From: Massilia sp. YIM B02443
GTDB lineage: Bacteria > Pseudomonadota > Gammaproteobacteria > Burkholderiales > Burkholderiaceae_D
Length of the DNA: 64,000 bases
Assembly (NCBI RefSeq): GCF_030411955.1
Contig: NZ_JASNRA010000001.1
Location: 434,001 to 498,000, forward strand
Direction: 5' to 3'
Shown here: piece after piece, positions 47,235 to 55,730 of the stretch
Layout of the letters: the number at the start of each line of letters is the position of its first letter
Position numbering within the stretch: the stretch's first letter is position 1
Position numbers and translations under genes: made by a program
The notes under the pieces: generated by a model
What the model saw: the letters and a program-made list of their open reading frames with translations, nothing else
Databases searched by the model: none
Told to the model about the DNA's origin: nothing

Positions 47235-48260
47235 TCAGTCGCAGCAGGCGTCGAGCAGGCGCTCGAACGCCGGTCCACCGCGCATCGGATCGGCCACCGG
47301 ATAGGGCAGGCGTTCAGCCAGCGCCGCGATCTCGGCGGCGGCTTCGTGCTCGTCCAGGCTGCCGGTGTTCAGGGCCACGCCCACGCAGCGGATGGCGGGA
47401 TTGGTGACCCGGCCCAGCGCGATGGTCTGCGCCACCACCTCGCGGATCGAGGGCAGCGGCACGTGCGGGTAGCCGAGCAGGTGGCTGCGGGTCGGATCGT
47501 GGCAGACCACGAACATGTCGGGCTGGCTGCCGTGCAGCAGGCCGAGCGAGACGCCGGCGAAGGCCGGGTGGAACAGCGAGCCCTGGCCCTCGATCACGTC
47601 GATGTGGCCGGGCGCGGCGGCGGGGCTGAGCACCTCGGCGGCGCCGGCCACGAAGTCGGACACCACGGCGTCGATCGGCATGCCGCTGCCGGCGATCATG
47701 ATGCCGGTCTGGCCGGTGGCGCGAAACTCGGCGTCCATTCCACGCGCGCGCAGGCCGCGGCTGAGCGCCAGCGCCGTGTACTTCTTGCCCAGCGCGCAGT
47801 CGGTGCCGACGGTGAGCAAACGCTGTCCGCTGCGCGGCAAGCCGTTCGCAATCGGGATCGACGGCGGCGGGTTGCGCACGTCGACCAGGCGCCGGCCGTG
47901 GCGTGCGGCGGCGTCCAGCAGCTGCGGCAGCGACGCCAGGCGCACGTGCATGCCCGAGACGATGTCCAGGCCCGCTTCCAGCGCTTCCACCAATGCCGGC
48001 GCCCAGGCCGGCGGGATACCGCCGCCGGGCGCCGCCACGCCGATCACCAGCTCGCGCGCGCCCTGCGCCGCGGCCTGCGCCGGCGACAGCGAAGGCAGGC
48101 CGGCCGAGACGGTGGCGCCGGGCAGGCGCAGCTCGCCCACGCAGCGCTCGCCCGCCCAGTCGCGCAGGCCGAAGGCGGTCTTGGCGAAGCCCGGTTCGGT
48201 GATGTCGCCCAAAAACAGCAGGCAGCGCTTGATGCCCAATCCTTGGTTCGATGCCGTCAT
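47235..48260 (-). CDS. dgcN: DUF1611 protein, probable D-glutamate N-acetyltransferase DgcN
   Basis: 341 residues of the DUF1611 family. A P-loop-like segment TVGTDCALGKKYTALALSRG is followed by FRATGQTGIMIAGSGMPIDA and VVSDFVAGAAEVLSP, all diagnostic. A member named DgcN is reported to N-acetylate D-glutamate in a pathway with the racemase DgcA. A DgcA-like gene is in this same operon, which supports the assignment; the substrate is nevertheless inferred. The ATG overlaps the stop codon of the TonB-receptor gene by one base. Cytoplasmic. Confidence 0.8.
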   Translation of the reverse strand: MTASNQGLGIKRCLLFLGDITEPGFAKTAFGLRDWAGERCVGELRLPGATVSAGLPSLSPAQAAAQGARELVIGVAAPGGGIPPAWAPALVEALEAGLDIVSGMHVRLASLPQLLDAAARHGRRLVDVRNPPPSIPIANGLPRSGQRLLTVGTDCALGKKYTALALSRGLRARGMDAEFRATGQTGIMIAGSGMPIDAVVSDFVAGAAEVLSPAAAPGHIDVIEGQGSLFHPAFAGVSLGLLHGSQPDMFVVCHDPTRSHLLGYPHVPLPSIREVVAQTIALGRVTNPAIRCVGVALNTGSLDEHEAAAEIAALAERLPYPVADPMRGGPAFERLLDACCD

Positions 48261-50500
48261 CAATACTCCTTGGTCAGGGTCAGGCCGATCGTGCGCGGCG
48301 TGATGATCCCGGTGCTCATCGCCCCGTTCGGATAGACGAAGCCGCCGTTGGCGACGATCGCCGAAGTCGAGGTCTTGCCGTCGCTGTTGCCGATGTTCTT
48401 GGCAAAGGCTTCCACCGTCCACGATCCCAGCTCGACGCCGAAATGGGCGTCGAACACGTTGTACGACGGGATCTCGCGCTGGCGGCCGTTGGCGGCGCGG
48501 TAGTCGCTATCGAACGCGCCGTGCTGGCCGGCCACGCGCCGGCCCGAGACGCCGGCATAGGCCGGGGTGGTGGTTCCGATCACCCAGCGGTAGTCGGCCA
48601 TCAGCGCCAGCGTGTATTTCGGCGAGAACGGCAGCTTGTCGCCTTTGACGCCGCCCACCAGCGGGTCGGTATCGCCGTCCAGCTTCGCCTTGCCCCAGGT
48701 GCCGTTAGCCGACAGCCGCAGATTACGCACGGGCCGGTAGCTGGCGGTGAATTCGATGCCATCGCTGGTGGCGCCGGCGCCGTTGGTGTTCACGCCGTAG
48801 TCGTTGACGATGGCCAGCAGCTGGATGTCCTTCCACTTGATGTGATAGGCCGACAGGTCGAGCGCGAAGCGGCCGTCGCTCGACTCGGTCTTGAGGCCCG
48901 CCTCGTAGCTCATCACGCTGTCCGACTCGTAGGTGGCCGGGGTGCCGGGCGGCGTGTCCGGCGGCAGCACGTTGGGCCCGCCCGGACGGAAGCCCTTGGC
49001 GGCGCGCGCGTACAGCGCGGTGCGCTCGCCGAACTTGCGCTTCAGGGCGACGGCGTAGGTGAACACGTTTTCCTTCGAGTCGGCGCGGTAGTCCGATGCG
49101 CCGCCGGCCAGCGCGCCGTCGGACACCTGGCGCGCATCCTGCTCGTTCCGGCTGTAACGCCCGCCCAGGTCGAGGTCGTAGTGCTGGCCGAGATGGAAGG
49201 TGGTATTGGCGAAGGCCGCGATCTCGCGGTAGTTCGAGCGCAGGCCGATGTCGGCCAGCAGCGGCAGACCGGTCGCCGGGTCCATGGTGCCGGGCACCAC
49301 CGCGTGGTAGCGCTGGGCGATGGCGCCGTCTTCATCGGTGTAGTAAAGGCCGGCCAGCCAGTCGAACGCCTGGCCTTCGTTGGAAGACAGGCGCAGTTCC
49401 TGGGTGAATTTCTTCGACTCGACTTCCTGCCCCAGGTACAGCTCATTGGCGACGCCGAAGTTGTCGGCGACGATGCCGCTCAGGTTGAAGGTGGCGTCTT
49501 CGCGGATGAACTGCTTCTGGGTGCTGTAGCTGGTGGACGAGGTCAGGCTGGCGGCGCCGAAGTCCCAGTTGGCGGTGCCGTTGTAGACACGGTAGTGCAT
49601 GTCGCGCCGGGTCGGCACGTATTGGGACAGGGTGGGGCGGCCGTACAGCGTGTCGAGCGTATCGGGATCGCTCTCCACGGCGCTGGGCGCGTCGGCGGCG
49701 ATGTTCTGCGCGACAGCGGACAGGCGCAGGTTGAACTGGGCGTTCGGCTTGTACAGCAGCGACGCGCGCCCGCCATAGTTGCGGGCGTCGTTGATGTTCG
49801 ATTCGCGGTCCGAGCCGGCCACGCCAATCGAGTCGATGTAGCCGGGTTCCTTCAGGTACGAGCCGGATGCCCGGAACGCCAGCGTGTCGCTGATCGGCGT
49901 GTTCACCACCAGGTTGGAGCGGTAGCCGGTCTTGCCGCCGTCGCTTGACGCCACGCCGACCCGTGCGCGCAGCGCGAAGCCGTCGAAGTCGGGCGCATTG
50001 GTCACGAACTTGACCAGGCCGCCGAGCGAGCTGGCGCCGTACAAGGCGCCTTGCGGGCCGCGCAGCACCTCGATGCGCGCCAGGTCGAAGGTGTCGAAGT
50101 CGCCGGCCAGGATCGCGCCGTTCACCAGGCCGCTGCTGGAGCCGAACGGCGTCTCGTCCAGGTACACCGCCACCGTCGACGCCACGCCGCCGGTATCGAG
50201 CCCGCGCAGCACGATACGGCCTTCGCCCGGCGTGCTTTGCACCAGCTGCAGGCTGGGCACCAGTTTCAGGTAGTCCGAGAAGCCGACCGCCTGGTGCTTC
50301 TCGAGCGCGTCGCCGCCGACCACCGACATCGACTGCGGCACGTCGACTGTCGCCTGCGCGCGCTTTTGCGCCGTCACCACCACCTGCTGGGTGTCGTCGC
50401 GCAACGCTTGCTGGCCGGCCGCGAAGGCGCCGGACACGGCCAGCGCCATCGACGTCGCCGCCAGCGATTTCAAACCGATACGACCCGCTACTGTTGCCAT
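48260..50500 (-). CDS. TonB-dependent outer-membrane receptor
   Basis: A 746-residue receptor with signal peptide (LAATSMALAVSGAFAAG), TonB-box-like DTQQVVVTAQKR, a plug domain (PQSMSVVGGDALEKHQAV, RIEVLRGPQGALYGASSLGG) and a 22-strand beta-barrel ending GLTLTKEY. The ATG at 50500 (MATVAG) is preceded by GGGAG at correct spacing; an ATG six bases earlier is less likely. The operon suggests it imports peptides or murein fragments rather than iron complexes; there is no siderophore gene nearby. It follows the POT transporter by 26 bp. Confidence 0.93.
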   Translation of the reverse strand: MATVAGRIGLKSLAATSMALAVSGAFAAGQQALRDDTQQVVVTAQKRAQATVDVPQSMSVVGGDALEKHQAVGFSDYLKLVPSLQLVQSTPGEGRIVLRGLDTGGVASTVAVYLDETPFGSSSGLVNGAILAGDFDTFDLARIEVLRGPQGALYGASSLGGLVKFVTNAPDFDGFALRARVGVASSDGGKTGYRSNLVVNTPISDTLAFRASGSYLKEPGYIDSIGVAGSDRESNINDARNYGGRASLLYKPNAQFNLRLSAVAQNIAADAPSAVESDPDTLDTLYGRPTLSQYVPTRRDMHYRVYNGTANWDFGAASLTSSTSYSTQKQFIREDATFNLSGIVADNFGVANELYLGQEVESKKFTQELRLSSNEGQAFDWLAGLYYTDEDGAIAQRYHAVVPGTMDPATGLPLLADIGLRSNYREIAAFANTTFHLGQHYDLDLGGRYSRNEQDARQVSDGALAGGASDYRADSKENVFTYAVALKRKFGERTALYARAAKGFRPGGPNVLPPDTPPGTPATYESDSVMSYEAGLKTESSDGRFALDLSAYHIKWKDIQLLAIVNDYGVNTNGAGATSDGIEFTASYRPVRNLRLSANGTWGKAKLDGDTDPLVGGVKGDKLPFSPKYTLALMADYRWVIGTTTPAYAGVSGRRVAGQHGAFDSDYRAANGRQREIPSYNVFDAHFGVELGSWTVEAFAKNIGNSDGKTSTSAIVANGGFVYPNGAMSTGIITPRTIGLTLTKEY

Positions 50501-50526
50501 GTGCATCTCCCGTCGTCTTGTAGTCA

Positions 50527-51837
50527 TCAGGTGTGTTGGATTGCAGTGGACGTCGCGGTGTCCGATGGTTGGGGGCGGTCGGCGCGTCGCATCGGGCCGT
50601 CCAGGCGCCACAGCAGCGCGGCGGCGGTCAGCGCCAGCAGCGCGAGCAGGGCGAAGAACGCGCCGTGCCCCATGCGGCTCCACAGGCTGCCCACCAGCCC
50701 GGCCGACAGGCTGCCGGCGAAGGTGACCAGGAACCAGGCCGCGACCGTGGTCGAACCCAGATGACGCGGCGCCAGGCGCGCGAAGAGGCCCAGGCCGGCG
50801 GGCAGGATGAACAGTTCGCCGAAGGTCAGCACCAGGAAGAAGAGAAGCAGCCAGATCCAGCCGGTGGTGGCCTTGGCTTGGGCGCCGGCGTTCCAGCTGA
50901 CCGCCGCCAGCAGCAGGTAGGCCGCGGACACGATGGCGGCGCCGCAGGCCATGCGCCGCAGCGGCGCCTGGTCGACCCCGCGCGCGGCGCGCCGGCCCCA
51001 CCAGGCCAGCAGCGGAGGCGTCATCAGCATCACGAACAAGGGGTTCAGCGACTGGAACCAGGTCATGGGGATCGCGAAGCCGCCGGCATTGCGATCGACG
51101 CCGGTGTCGGCCCACAGCGCCACCGTGTTGCCGACCTGTTCGTAGGCGGCGCGGAATACCGTCACCGCCAGGCCGACGCCGAGCAGCACCAGCACGGTGT
51201 CGCGCGCCATGCCGCGCCGCGGTTCGGCATCGACCGCAGGTGTGCGCGGCAGCTCGGGCGGCAGATAGCGCTGTCCCGCCACGTAGATCGCCAGCCCGGC
51301 CAGCATGCCGATGCCGGCCAGGCCGAAGCCGTAGTGCCAGCCATACAGTTCGCCCACGGTGCCGCAGATCAGCGGCGCCAGGAAGCCGCCGATGTTGACG
51401 CCGACGTAATACACGTTGAACGCCCAGCCGCGCCGTGCGTCGCCATGCGCGTACAGGTCGCCCACCTGGCTCGGCAGCGACGGCAGGAACAGGCCGTTGC
51501 CGAGCGCAATGGTGGCCAGCGCCAGGTAAAACAGGGCGTCGAAGGTCATCATGAAGTGGCCCGCCGCCATGATCGAGGCGCCGGTCACGATCGCGCGCCG
51601 CTTGCCGAGCACACGGTCGGCCAGCACCCCGCCCAGGATCGGCGTGAAATAGGCGCAGGCGGTATAGGCGCCGTAGACGAAAGAGGCGTGGGCCTGGCCC
51701 AGCATCAGCTGCTTGGTCATGTAGTAGACCAGCAGCGCGCGCATGCCGTAGTACGAGAACTGTTCCCACATATTCGTCAGGAACAGGATCGTCAGGCCGC
51801 GCGGGTGGCCGAACCAGGTCGGCGCGGCGTTGTTCAT
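50527..51837 (-). CDS. POT-family proton-coupled peptide transporter
   Basis: A 436-residue inner-membrane transporter of the PTR2/POT family with about 12 membrane segments. The signature region NMWEQFSYYGMRALLVYYM matches, except that the usual ExxERF reads NMWEQF: the first Glu and the Arg are changed while the second Glu remains. Other conserved parts are GAYTACAYFTPILGGVLADR and AFNVYYVGVNIGGFLAPLI. It should import di- and tripeptides. Its ATG overlaps the dgcA stop codon by four bases. Confidence 0.92.
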   Translation of the reverse strand: MNNAAPTWFGHPRGLTILFLTNMWEQFSYYGMRALLVYYMTKQLMLGQAHASFVYGAYTACAYFTPILGGVLADRVLGKRRAIVTGASIMAAGHFMMTFDALFYLALATIALGNGLFLPSLPSQVGDLYAHGDARRGWAFNVYYVGVNIGGFLAPLICGTVGELYGWHYGFGLAGIGMLAGLAIYVAGQRYLPPELPRTPAVDAEPRRGMARDTVLVLLGVGLAVTVFRAAYEQVGNTVALWADTGVDRNAGGFAIPMTWFQSLNPLFVMLMTPPLLAWWGRRAARGVDQAPLRRMACGAAIVSAAYLLLAAVSWNAGAQAKATTGWIWLLLFFLVLTFGELFILPAGLGLFARLAPRHLGSTTVAAWFLVTFAGSLSAGLVGSLWSRMGHGAFFALLALLALTAAALLWRLDGPMRRADRPQPSDTATSTAIQHT

Positions 51838-52844
51838 GCCGTGACTCCGACCGGCGCACCCCAGACTTCGGGGCCGGCCCAGACCTCGCCGTCGACGTAC
51901 TGCACGCCAGGGTCGCGGTCGTTAGCCAGGAAGATCGGGCCGTCCAGGTCGACGATGTCGCACACCTGTCCCAGCACGAAGCTCGGGCCCATCGCCAGGC
52001 TGGAGCCACCCATGTTGCCGACCATGACGCCAAGGCCCAGACGGCGCGCTTCCTGCGCCATCATCAGCGCTTCGGTCAGGCCGCCGCATTTATCGAGCTT
52101 GATGTTAACAACGTCGAAGCGGCCCACGGCGCCGGGCACGTCTTCCAGCGACAGGATGCTCTCGTCGCCGGCGATCGGAATCGGCGACTTCAAGCCTGCG
52201 AGGCTGGCTTCCTGCCCGCGCGCCAGCGGCTGCTCGAGCAGGGCCACGTCGTGCGCCTGCAGCCCGGCGATGAGCGCGTCGAGCTGGCCCGGGACGAAGC
52301 CCTGGTTGCCATCCACGCCGAGCCAGACGTCGGGCCGCGCGGCGCGGATCGCGCCAACGCGCGCCAGGTCCAGATCGAGTTCGCCGGTGAGCTTGATCTT
52401 GATGGCGCGCGCCTGGGCGTGGCTGCGCGCCGTTTCGGCCATCGCCGCGGGTTCCTCGGCGCCCAGCGTGAAGGTGGTGCGCAGTGCACGCGGTACGTCC
52501 TGGCCGGCCAGCTTCCACACCGGCACGCCGGCGCGCGCCGCCTCCAGTTCCCACAACGCGCAATCGACCGCGTTGCGCGCGCCGCCCGGCGGCAGGATGG
52601 CACGCAGCTGTTCGCGCGTCGGGCCGGCCTCGATGGCGTCGCGCGCGGCCTCCAGCGTGTCCAGCATGTGCGGCACGTCGTCGCCCAGGTAATACACGCC
52701 GCCGCCTTCGCCGCGGCCGCGATGCAGGCCGTCGTCGAGCGTGACCACCACCACCTGGAAGGCCTCGAACACGTAGCCCGAAATCCGGAACGGCTTGGCC
52801 AGGCGCAGCCGCTCGGCTGCGATCGACATGGTCAGGCGCTTCAT
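51834..52844 (-). CDS. dgcA: Enolase-superfamily epimerase, DgcA-like dipeptide/N-acyl-Glu racemase
   Basis: 336 residues of the muconate-lactonizing subgroup. Catalytic lysines lie in AIKIKLTGE (KxK) and VNIKLDKCGG; metal ligands in WLGVDGNQGF, LLEQPL and IAGDES. Family members include L-Ala-D/L-Glu epimerase and DgcA, which is reported to racemise N-acetyl-D-glutamate. Both fit a role with the downstream DUF1611 gene. The start at 52844 overlaps the upstream gene's stop codon (TGATG); an ATG five codons later is an alternative. Cytoplasmic. Substrate not proven. Confidence 0.85.
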   Translation of the reverse strand: MKRLTMSIAAERLRLAKPFRISGYVFEAFQVVVVTLDDGLHRGRGEGGGVYYLGDDVPHMLDTLEAARDAIEAGPTREQLRAILPPGGARNAVDCALWELEAARAGVPVWKLAGQDVPRALRTTFTLGAEEPAAMAETARSHAQARAIKIKLTGELDLDLARVGAIRAARPDVWLGVDGNQGFVPGQLDALIAGLQAHDVALLEQPLARGQEASLAGLKSPIPIAGDESILSLEDVPGAVGRFDVVNIKLDKCGGLTEALMMAQEARRLGLGVMVGNMGGSSLAMGPSFVLGQVCDIVDLDGPIFLANDRDPGVQYVDGEVWAGPEVWGAPVGVTA

Positions 52845-54892
52845 CAGTAGCTCACCGACATCGCCACCAGGTGGTAGCGCACCGCCACGTAGCAGACCAG
52901 CAGGGCGCTGAGCAGGAACAGCATGCTCCACGCCTTGCGCCACCAGCCCTGCTGCGGCTTGAACGCCAGGCGCAGGTTGCTGGCGCCGGCGACCAGCGCC
53001 GCCAAAAAGGCCAGCAGGCCGGCGACCTGCAGCAGCCACAGCCAGCCGTCGAGCGCGGCGGTGGCGTTGGCGACCGTGTTTTCGAGCGCCAGCACCACGC
53101 CGGTCCAGCCGGCCAGCACCAGCAGGCTGGCCAGCGCCGCCAGCTGCATCGCCAGCACCGTCTTCTTCGCCGCGCCGCCGTGCGGATACGCGAGCTTGTA
53201 GCGACGGCGCACGATCCAGCCGGCCGGCATCGCCACAAAGGTGAACAGGAACACCAGCACCGCCGCGCCCAGCGCCGGCAGCAGCCAGGCCGCATTGGTC
53301 CCGGCCGGGACGCGGTCGAGCACCATGAACGGCGACATGAAGTCCATGCTCCAGCGCACCACCTGGTCGTTCACCACCTGCGCCGCGAGACGGTCTTCAC
53401 CATTGCGGTCGCGCCAGACGAAGGGCGCGATCTCGACCCATTCGCGCGGACGGTTGTTGGGGCCGAGCAGGGCCGGGACCACCAGTTCGCCTTCGGGCCC
53501 GGTATGGATCTTCACCTGGCCCAGCAGGCCAAACAGCGCAAAGATGTTCGACTCCGAGCGGCGGCTGCTTTGCCACGACCCCACCATCATCTGCGCATGG
53601 CGCTTGGCCGTGTCGGCGTCGACCCGGCCATCCGGCGCGCCCTGGTTCGGGAAATAGCGGTCGGCGAAATCGTGGAACAGGGCGCCGCGCAGCGTGTTGG
53701 ACGCGCCCGGATGGCCGCTGCCGTTCACCGACAGGTACAGGCCGACGCCTTCGCGCATGAACAGGTGCAGCGAGGTGTGGAAGGCTTCGGTGTCGCCCAG
53801 GTGGGCGATCACGTCACGGCCGTTCACGTTGGTCTCGAAGAAGCCCAGTTCCATGCGGTTGAGCGGACCGATGATGGTCGACCTGGCGATCTTGTCGAGC
53901 GGGCTGTCGTGCATCATCGCTGCGGTGGCGCTGGAGAGGATGCGGCGGCCCTTGAATTCGCCGCCGGCCAGGTGCGCGATCATGAAGTTGGCCATGTCGA
54001 CGCCACTGGCCGACAGCGCCCCGGCCGGCGCCGAATTGACGATCTCGAAGCCGAGCGAGGGCTCGCCCGGCGTGATGTAGCCGGTGGCCATGTGCGGGGC
54101 CAGCGCGGCGGGCAGCGGCTGGCGGAAGCTGGCGCTCTTCATCTCGAGCGGGGCGAAGACGTGCTGTTCGACGTAGTCGTCGAACGACTGGCCCGACACC
54201 CGTTCGACGATGTAGCCGGCCAGTGAAGTCGCGTAGTTGGAGTAGGCCGGCGTGACGCCGGGCTCGAAGATGCGCTCCGGTACCCAGCTCTTGAGCAGCG
54301 CGCCGAGCGGCTTGTAGTCGCCCTTGCCGTAGACGATCAGGTACTTGACCGCTTCCTCGAAGCCGGCGGTATGGGTCATCACGTTGCGCATCGTGATCGG
54401 CTTGTCGCCACGTGCTGCGATTTTAAAATCGAGGTAGGTGTTGATGTCGGCGTCGAGGTCGATCTTGCCTTGTTCGACCAGCTGCATCACGGCGGTCCAG
54501 GTGACCAGCTTCGACACCGAGCCGGGACGGAACAGCGTGCGCAGCGGGTCGACCGGAGTGCGCTTGTCGACGTCGGCGTAGCCGAAACCGCGCGCGGTGA
54601 GGATCTGGCCGTCCTTGACCACCACGACCACGGCGCCGGGGATGTCGCTGGTGTTCAGCGCGAACGGCATGTAGCCGTCGAGCCAGGCGTCGACATTGGT
54701 CTTGTCGAGCGCTTGCGGCTGGCCCGGCGTGCCTGCCTGGACTGCGCTTTGCGGCGTGTCCGACGGCTTGGGGCCGGGCTTGAGCGGGGAGAGGGGAGTC
54801 GAGGGCGGCGTCGGCGCCTGGACCGCCTGCTGCGCTGTCACATTCGCGTGCCAGCAGGCTAGGCCGAGCAGCAATAACTTCAGGAATCTCAT
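52844..54892 (-). CDS. Serine hydrolase (class C beta-lactamase fold) with four-helix membrane tail
   Basis: 682 residues. A signal peptide (FLKLLLLGLACWHANVTAQ) and a Pro/Gln-rich linker precede a beta-lactamase-like domain with SVSK, YSN in PAYSNYATSLAGYIVE, and HLG in VIAHLGDTEAFHTS. After residue about 530 there are four hydrophobic segments (for example LLPALGAAVLVFLFTFVAMP and LQVAGLLAFLAALVAGASNL), so the catalytic domain is anchored facing the periplasm. I chose ATG 54892 with GGGGGAC ahead; an in-frame ATG lies six codons upstream. First gene of the operon. A D-amino-acid peptidase or esterase role is inferred. Confidence 0.88.
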   Translation of the reverse strand: MRFLKLLLLGLACWHANVTAQQAVQAPTPPSTPLSPLKPGPKPSDTPQSAVQAGTPGQPQALDKTNVDAWLDGYMPFALNTSDIPGAVVVVVKDGQILTARGFGYADVDKRTPVDPLRTLFRPGSVSKLVTWTAVMQLVEQGKIDLDADINTYLDFKIAARGDKPITMRNVMTHTAGFEEAVKYLIVYGKGDYKPLGALLKSWVPERIFEPGVTPAYSNYATSLAGYIVERVSGQSFDDYVEQHVFAPLEMKSASFRQPLPAALAPHMATGYITPGEPSLGFEIVNSAPAGALSASGVDMANFMIAHLAGGEFKGRRILSSATAAMMHDSPLDKIARSTIIGPLNRMELGFFETNVNGRDVIAHLGDTEAFHTSLHLFMREGVGLYLSVNGSGHPGASNTLRGALFHDFADRYFPNQGAPDGRVDADTAKRHAQMMVGSWQSSRRSESNIFALFGLLGQVKIHTGPEGELVVPALLGPNNRPREWVEIAPFVWRDRNGEDRLAAQVVNDQVVRWSMDFMSPFMVLDRVPAGTNAAWLLPALGAAVLVFLFTFVAMPAGWIVRRRYKLAYPHGGAAKKTVLAMQLAALASLLVLAGWTGVVLALENTVANATAALDGWLWLLQVAGLLAFLAALVAGASNLRLAFKPQQGWWRKAWSMLFLLSALLVCYVAVRYHLVAMSVSY

Positions 54893-54964
54893 ACAGTCCC
54901 CCATCTCCACGGTTGATTGCGATCGCCGGATCGAGCCTATAAAATAGTTCCTGATCCGAGTATT

Positions 54965-54982
54965 TTTCTCTGATTAGAGAAA
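54965..54982. promoter_or_regulatory. Operator palindrome at the D-peptide operon promoter
   Basis: TTTCTCT-GATT-AGAGAAA, perfect seven-base arms around four bases. On the minus strand it begins at the -10 box of the operon promoter and covers the expected start site. A second copy of the same motif lies at 55709-55726. It is the best candidate site for the XRE-cupin regulator. Confidence 0.72.
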
Positions 54983-55009
54983 TATCTACCTCGACGGAAA
55001 ATTTGTCAA
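54981..55009 (-). promoter_or_regulatory. Promoter of the D-peptide operon
   Basis: TTGACA (55004-55009), a 17-base spacer, and GATATT (54981-54986) read on the minus strand. The -35 box is a perfect consensus; the -10 matches four of six. It points into the membrane-tailed serine hydrolase gene, with a leader of about 80 bases. The palindrome directly downstream indicates repression at this promoter. Confidence 0.7.
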
Positions 55010-55024
55010 CAACGAAAAATAAAC

Positions 55025-55702
55025 ATGTCATCTGACTCCCCGACACTGGCCGCGCTGATTCGCGGCCTGCGCAGCCGCCAGGGCTGGACGCTGAAGGAAA
55101 TGAGCGTCAAGAGCGGCATCCCGGTCTCGACGCTGTCGAAGGTCGAGCACGGGCAGCTGACGCTGACCTACGACAAGCTGTACCAGCTGAGCCAAAAGCT
55201 CGGCATGCGCATGTCGGAACTATTCGCGGAAGAGAAAAGCGAGGGGGAGACGCCGGTGACGGCGCGCCGCAGCGTGGGCAGCCTGGAGACGGCGCTGCGG
55301 GTCGAGACGCCCAATTACGACTACCACTACCTGTGCGCCGAGCTACGCCGCAAGCGCATGATCCCGGTGTTCACGCGCCTGCGCGCCAGCAGCGTCAAGC
55401 AGTTCGGCAGCCTGGTGCACCACTCGGGCGAGGAGTTCACCTATGTGCTGAAAGGGACGATGGTGCTGCATACGGAGTTCTACGACCCGGTGACCTTGAG
55501 CGCCGGGCAGTCGATCTATTTCGATTCGAGCATGGGACACGCCTACCTGACGGCGGAGGGCTGCGACGAGGTCGAGATGTTGACCGTGATGTCGAACGAC
55601 GATGAGGACCAGCACGCGATCATGGCGTCGCATGCGCCGGTGCGGGCCGAAGAAAAGCCGAAGCCGGAGCCGGCTCGGGGGCGCAAGCGCAGCGGCGCCT
55701 GA
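55025..55702 (+). CDS. XRE-family regulator with C-terminal cupin domain
   Basis: 225 residues. An N-terminal helix-turn-helix (TLAALIRGLRSRQGWTLKEM, SGIPVSTLSKVEHGQLTLTY) is followed by a cupin sensor domain (residues about 120-190, LVHHSGEEFTYVLKGTMVLH, YDPVTLSAGQSIYFDSSMGH). The tail is basic and Pro-rich. Regulators of this type bind small metabolites such as amino acids. It is divergent from the D-peptide operon with a promoter and palindrome between them, so it is the likely local repressor or activator. Confidence 0.92.
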   Translation: MSSDSPTLAALIRGLRSRQGWTLKEMSVKSGIPVSTLSKVEHGQLTLTYDKLYQLSQKLGMRMSELFAEEKSEGETPVTARRSVGSLETALRVETPNYDYHYLCAELRRKRMIPVFTRLRASSVKQFGSLVHHSGEEFTYVLKGTMVLHTEFYDPVTLSAGQSIYFDSSMGHAYLTAEGCDEVEMLTVMSNDDEDQHAIMASHAPVRAEEKPKPEPARGRKRSGA

Positions 55703-55708
55703 CAAGTA

Positions 55709-55726
55709 ATTCTCCGATCGGAGAAT
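55709..55726. promoter_or_regulatory. Second copy of the XRE-cupin palindrome
   Basis: ATTCTCCGATCGGAGAAT, an 18-base perfect palindrome just after the regulator's stop codon. It shares the motif TTCTCYGATYRGAGAA with the operator at 54965-54982. It lies between two convergent genes, so it may be an auxiliary or looping site rather than a promoter operator; a short terminator hairpin is an alternative. Confidence 0.6.
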
Positions 55727-55730
55727 CCGG

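Noticed and set aside
44449-54892. Siderophore or iron-uptake operon because of the TonB receptor
   Set aside because: No siderophore synthesis, Fur-type site or ABC iron importer; the peptide transporter, dipeptidase and DgcN/DgcA-like genes point to peptides.
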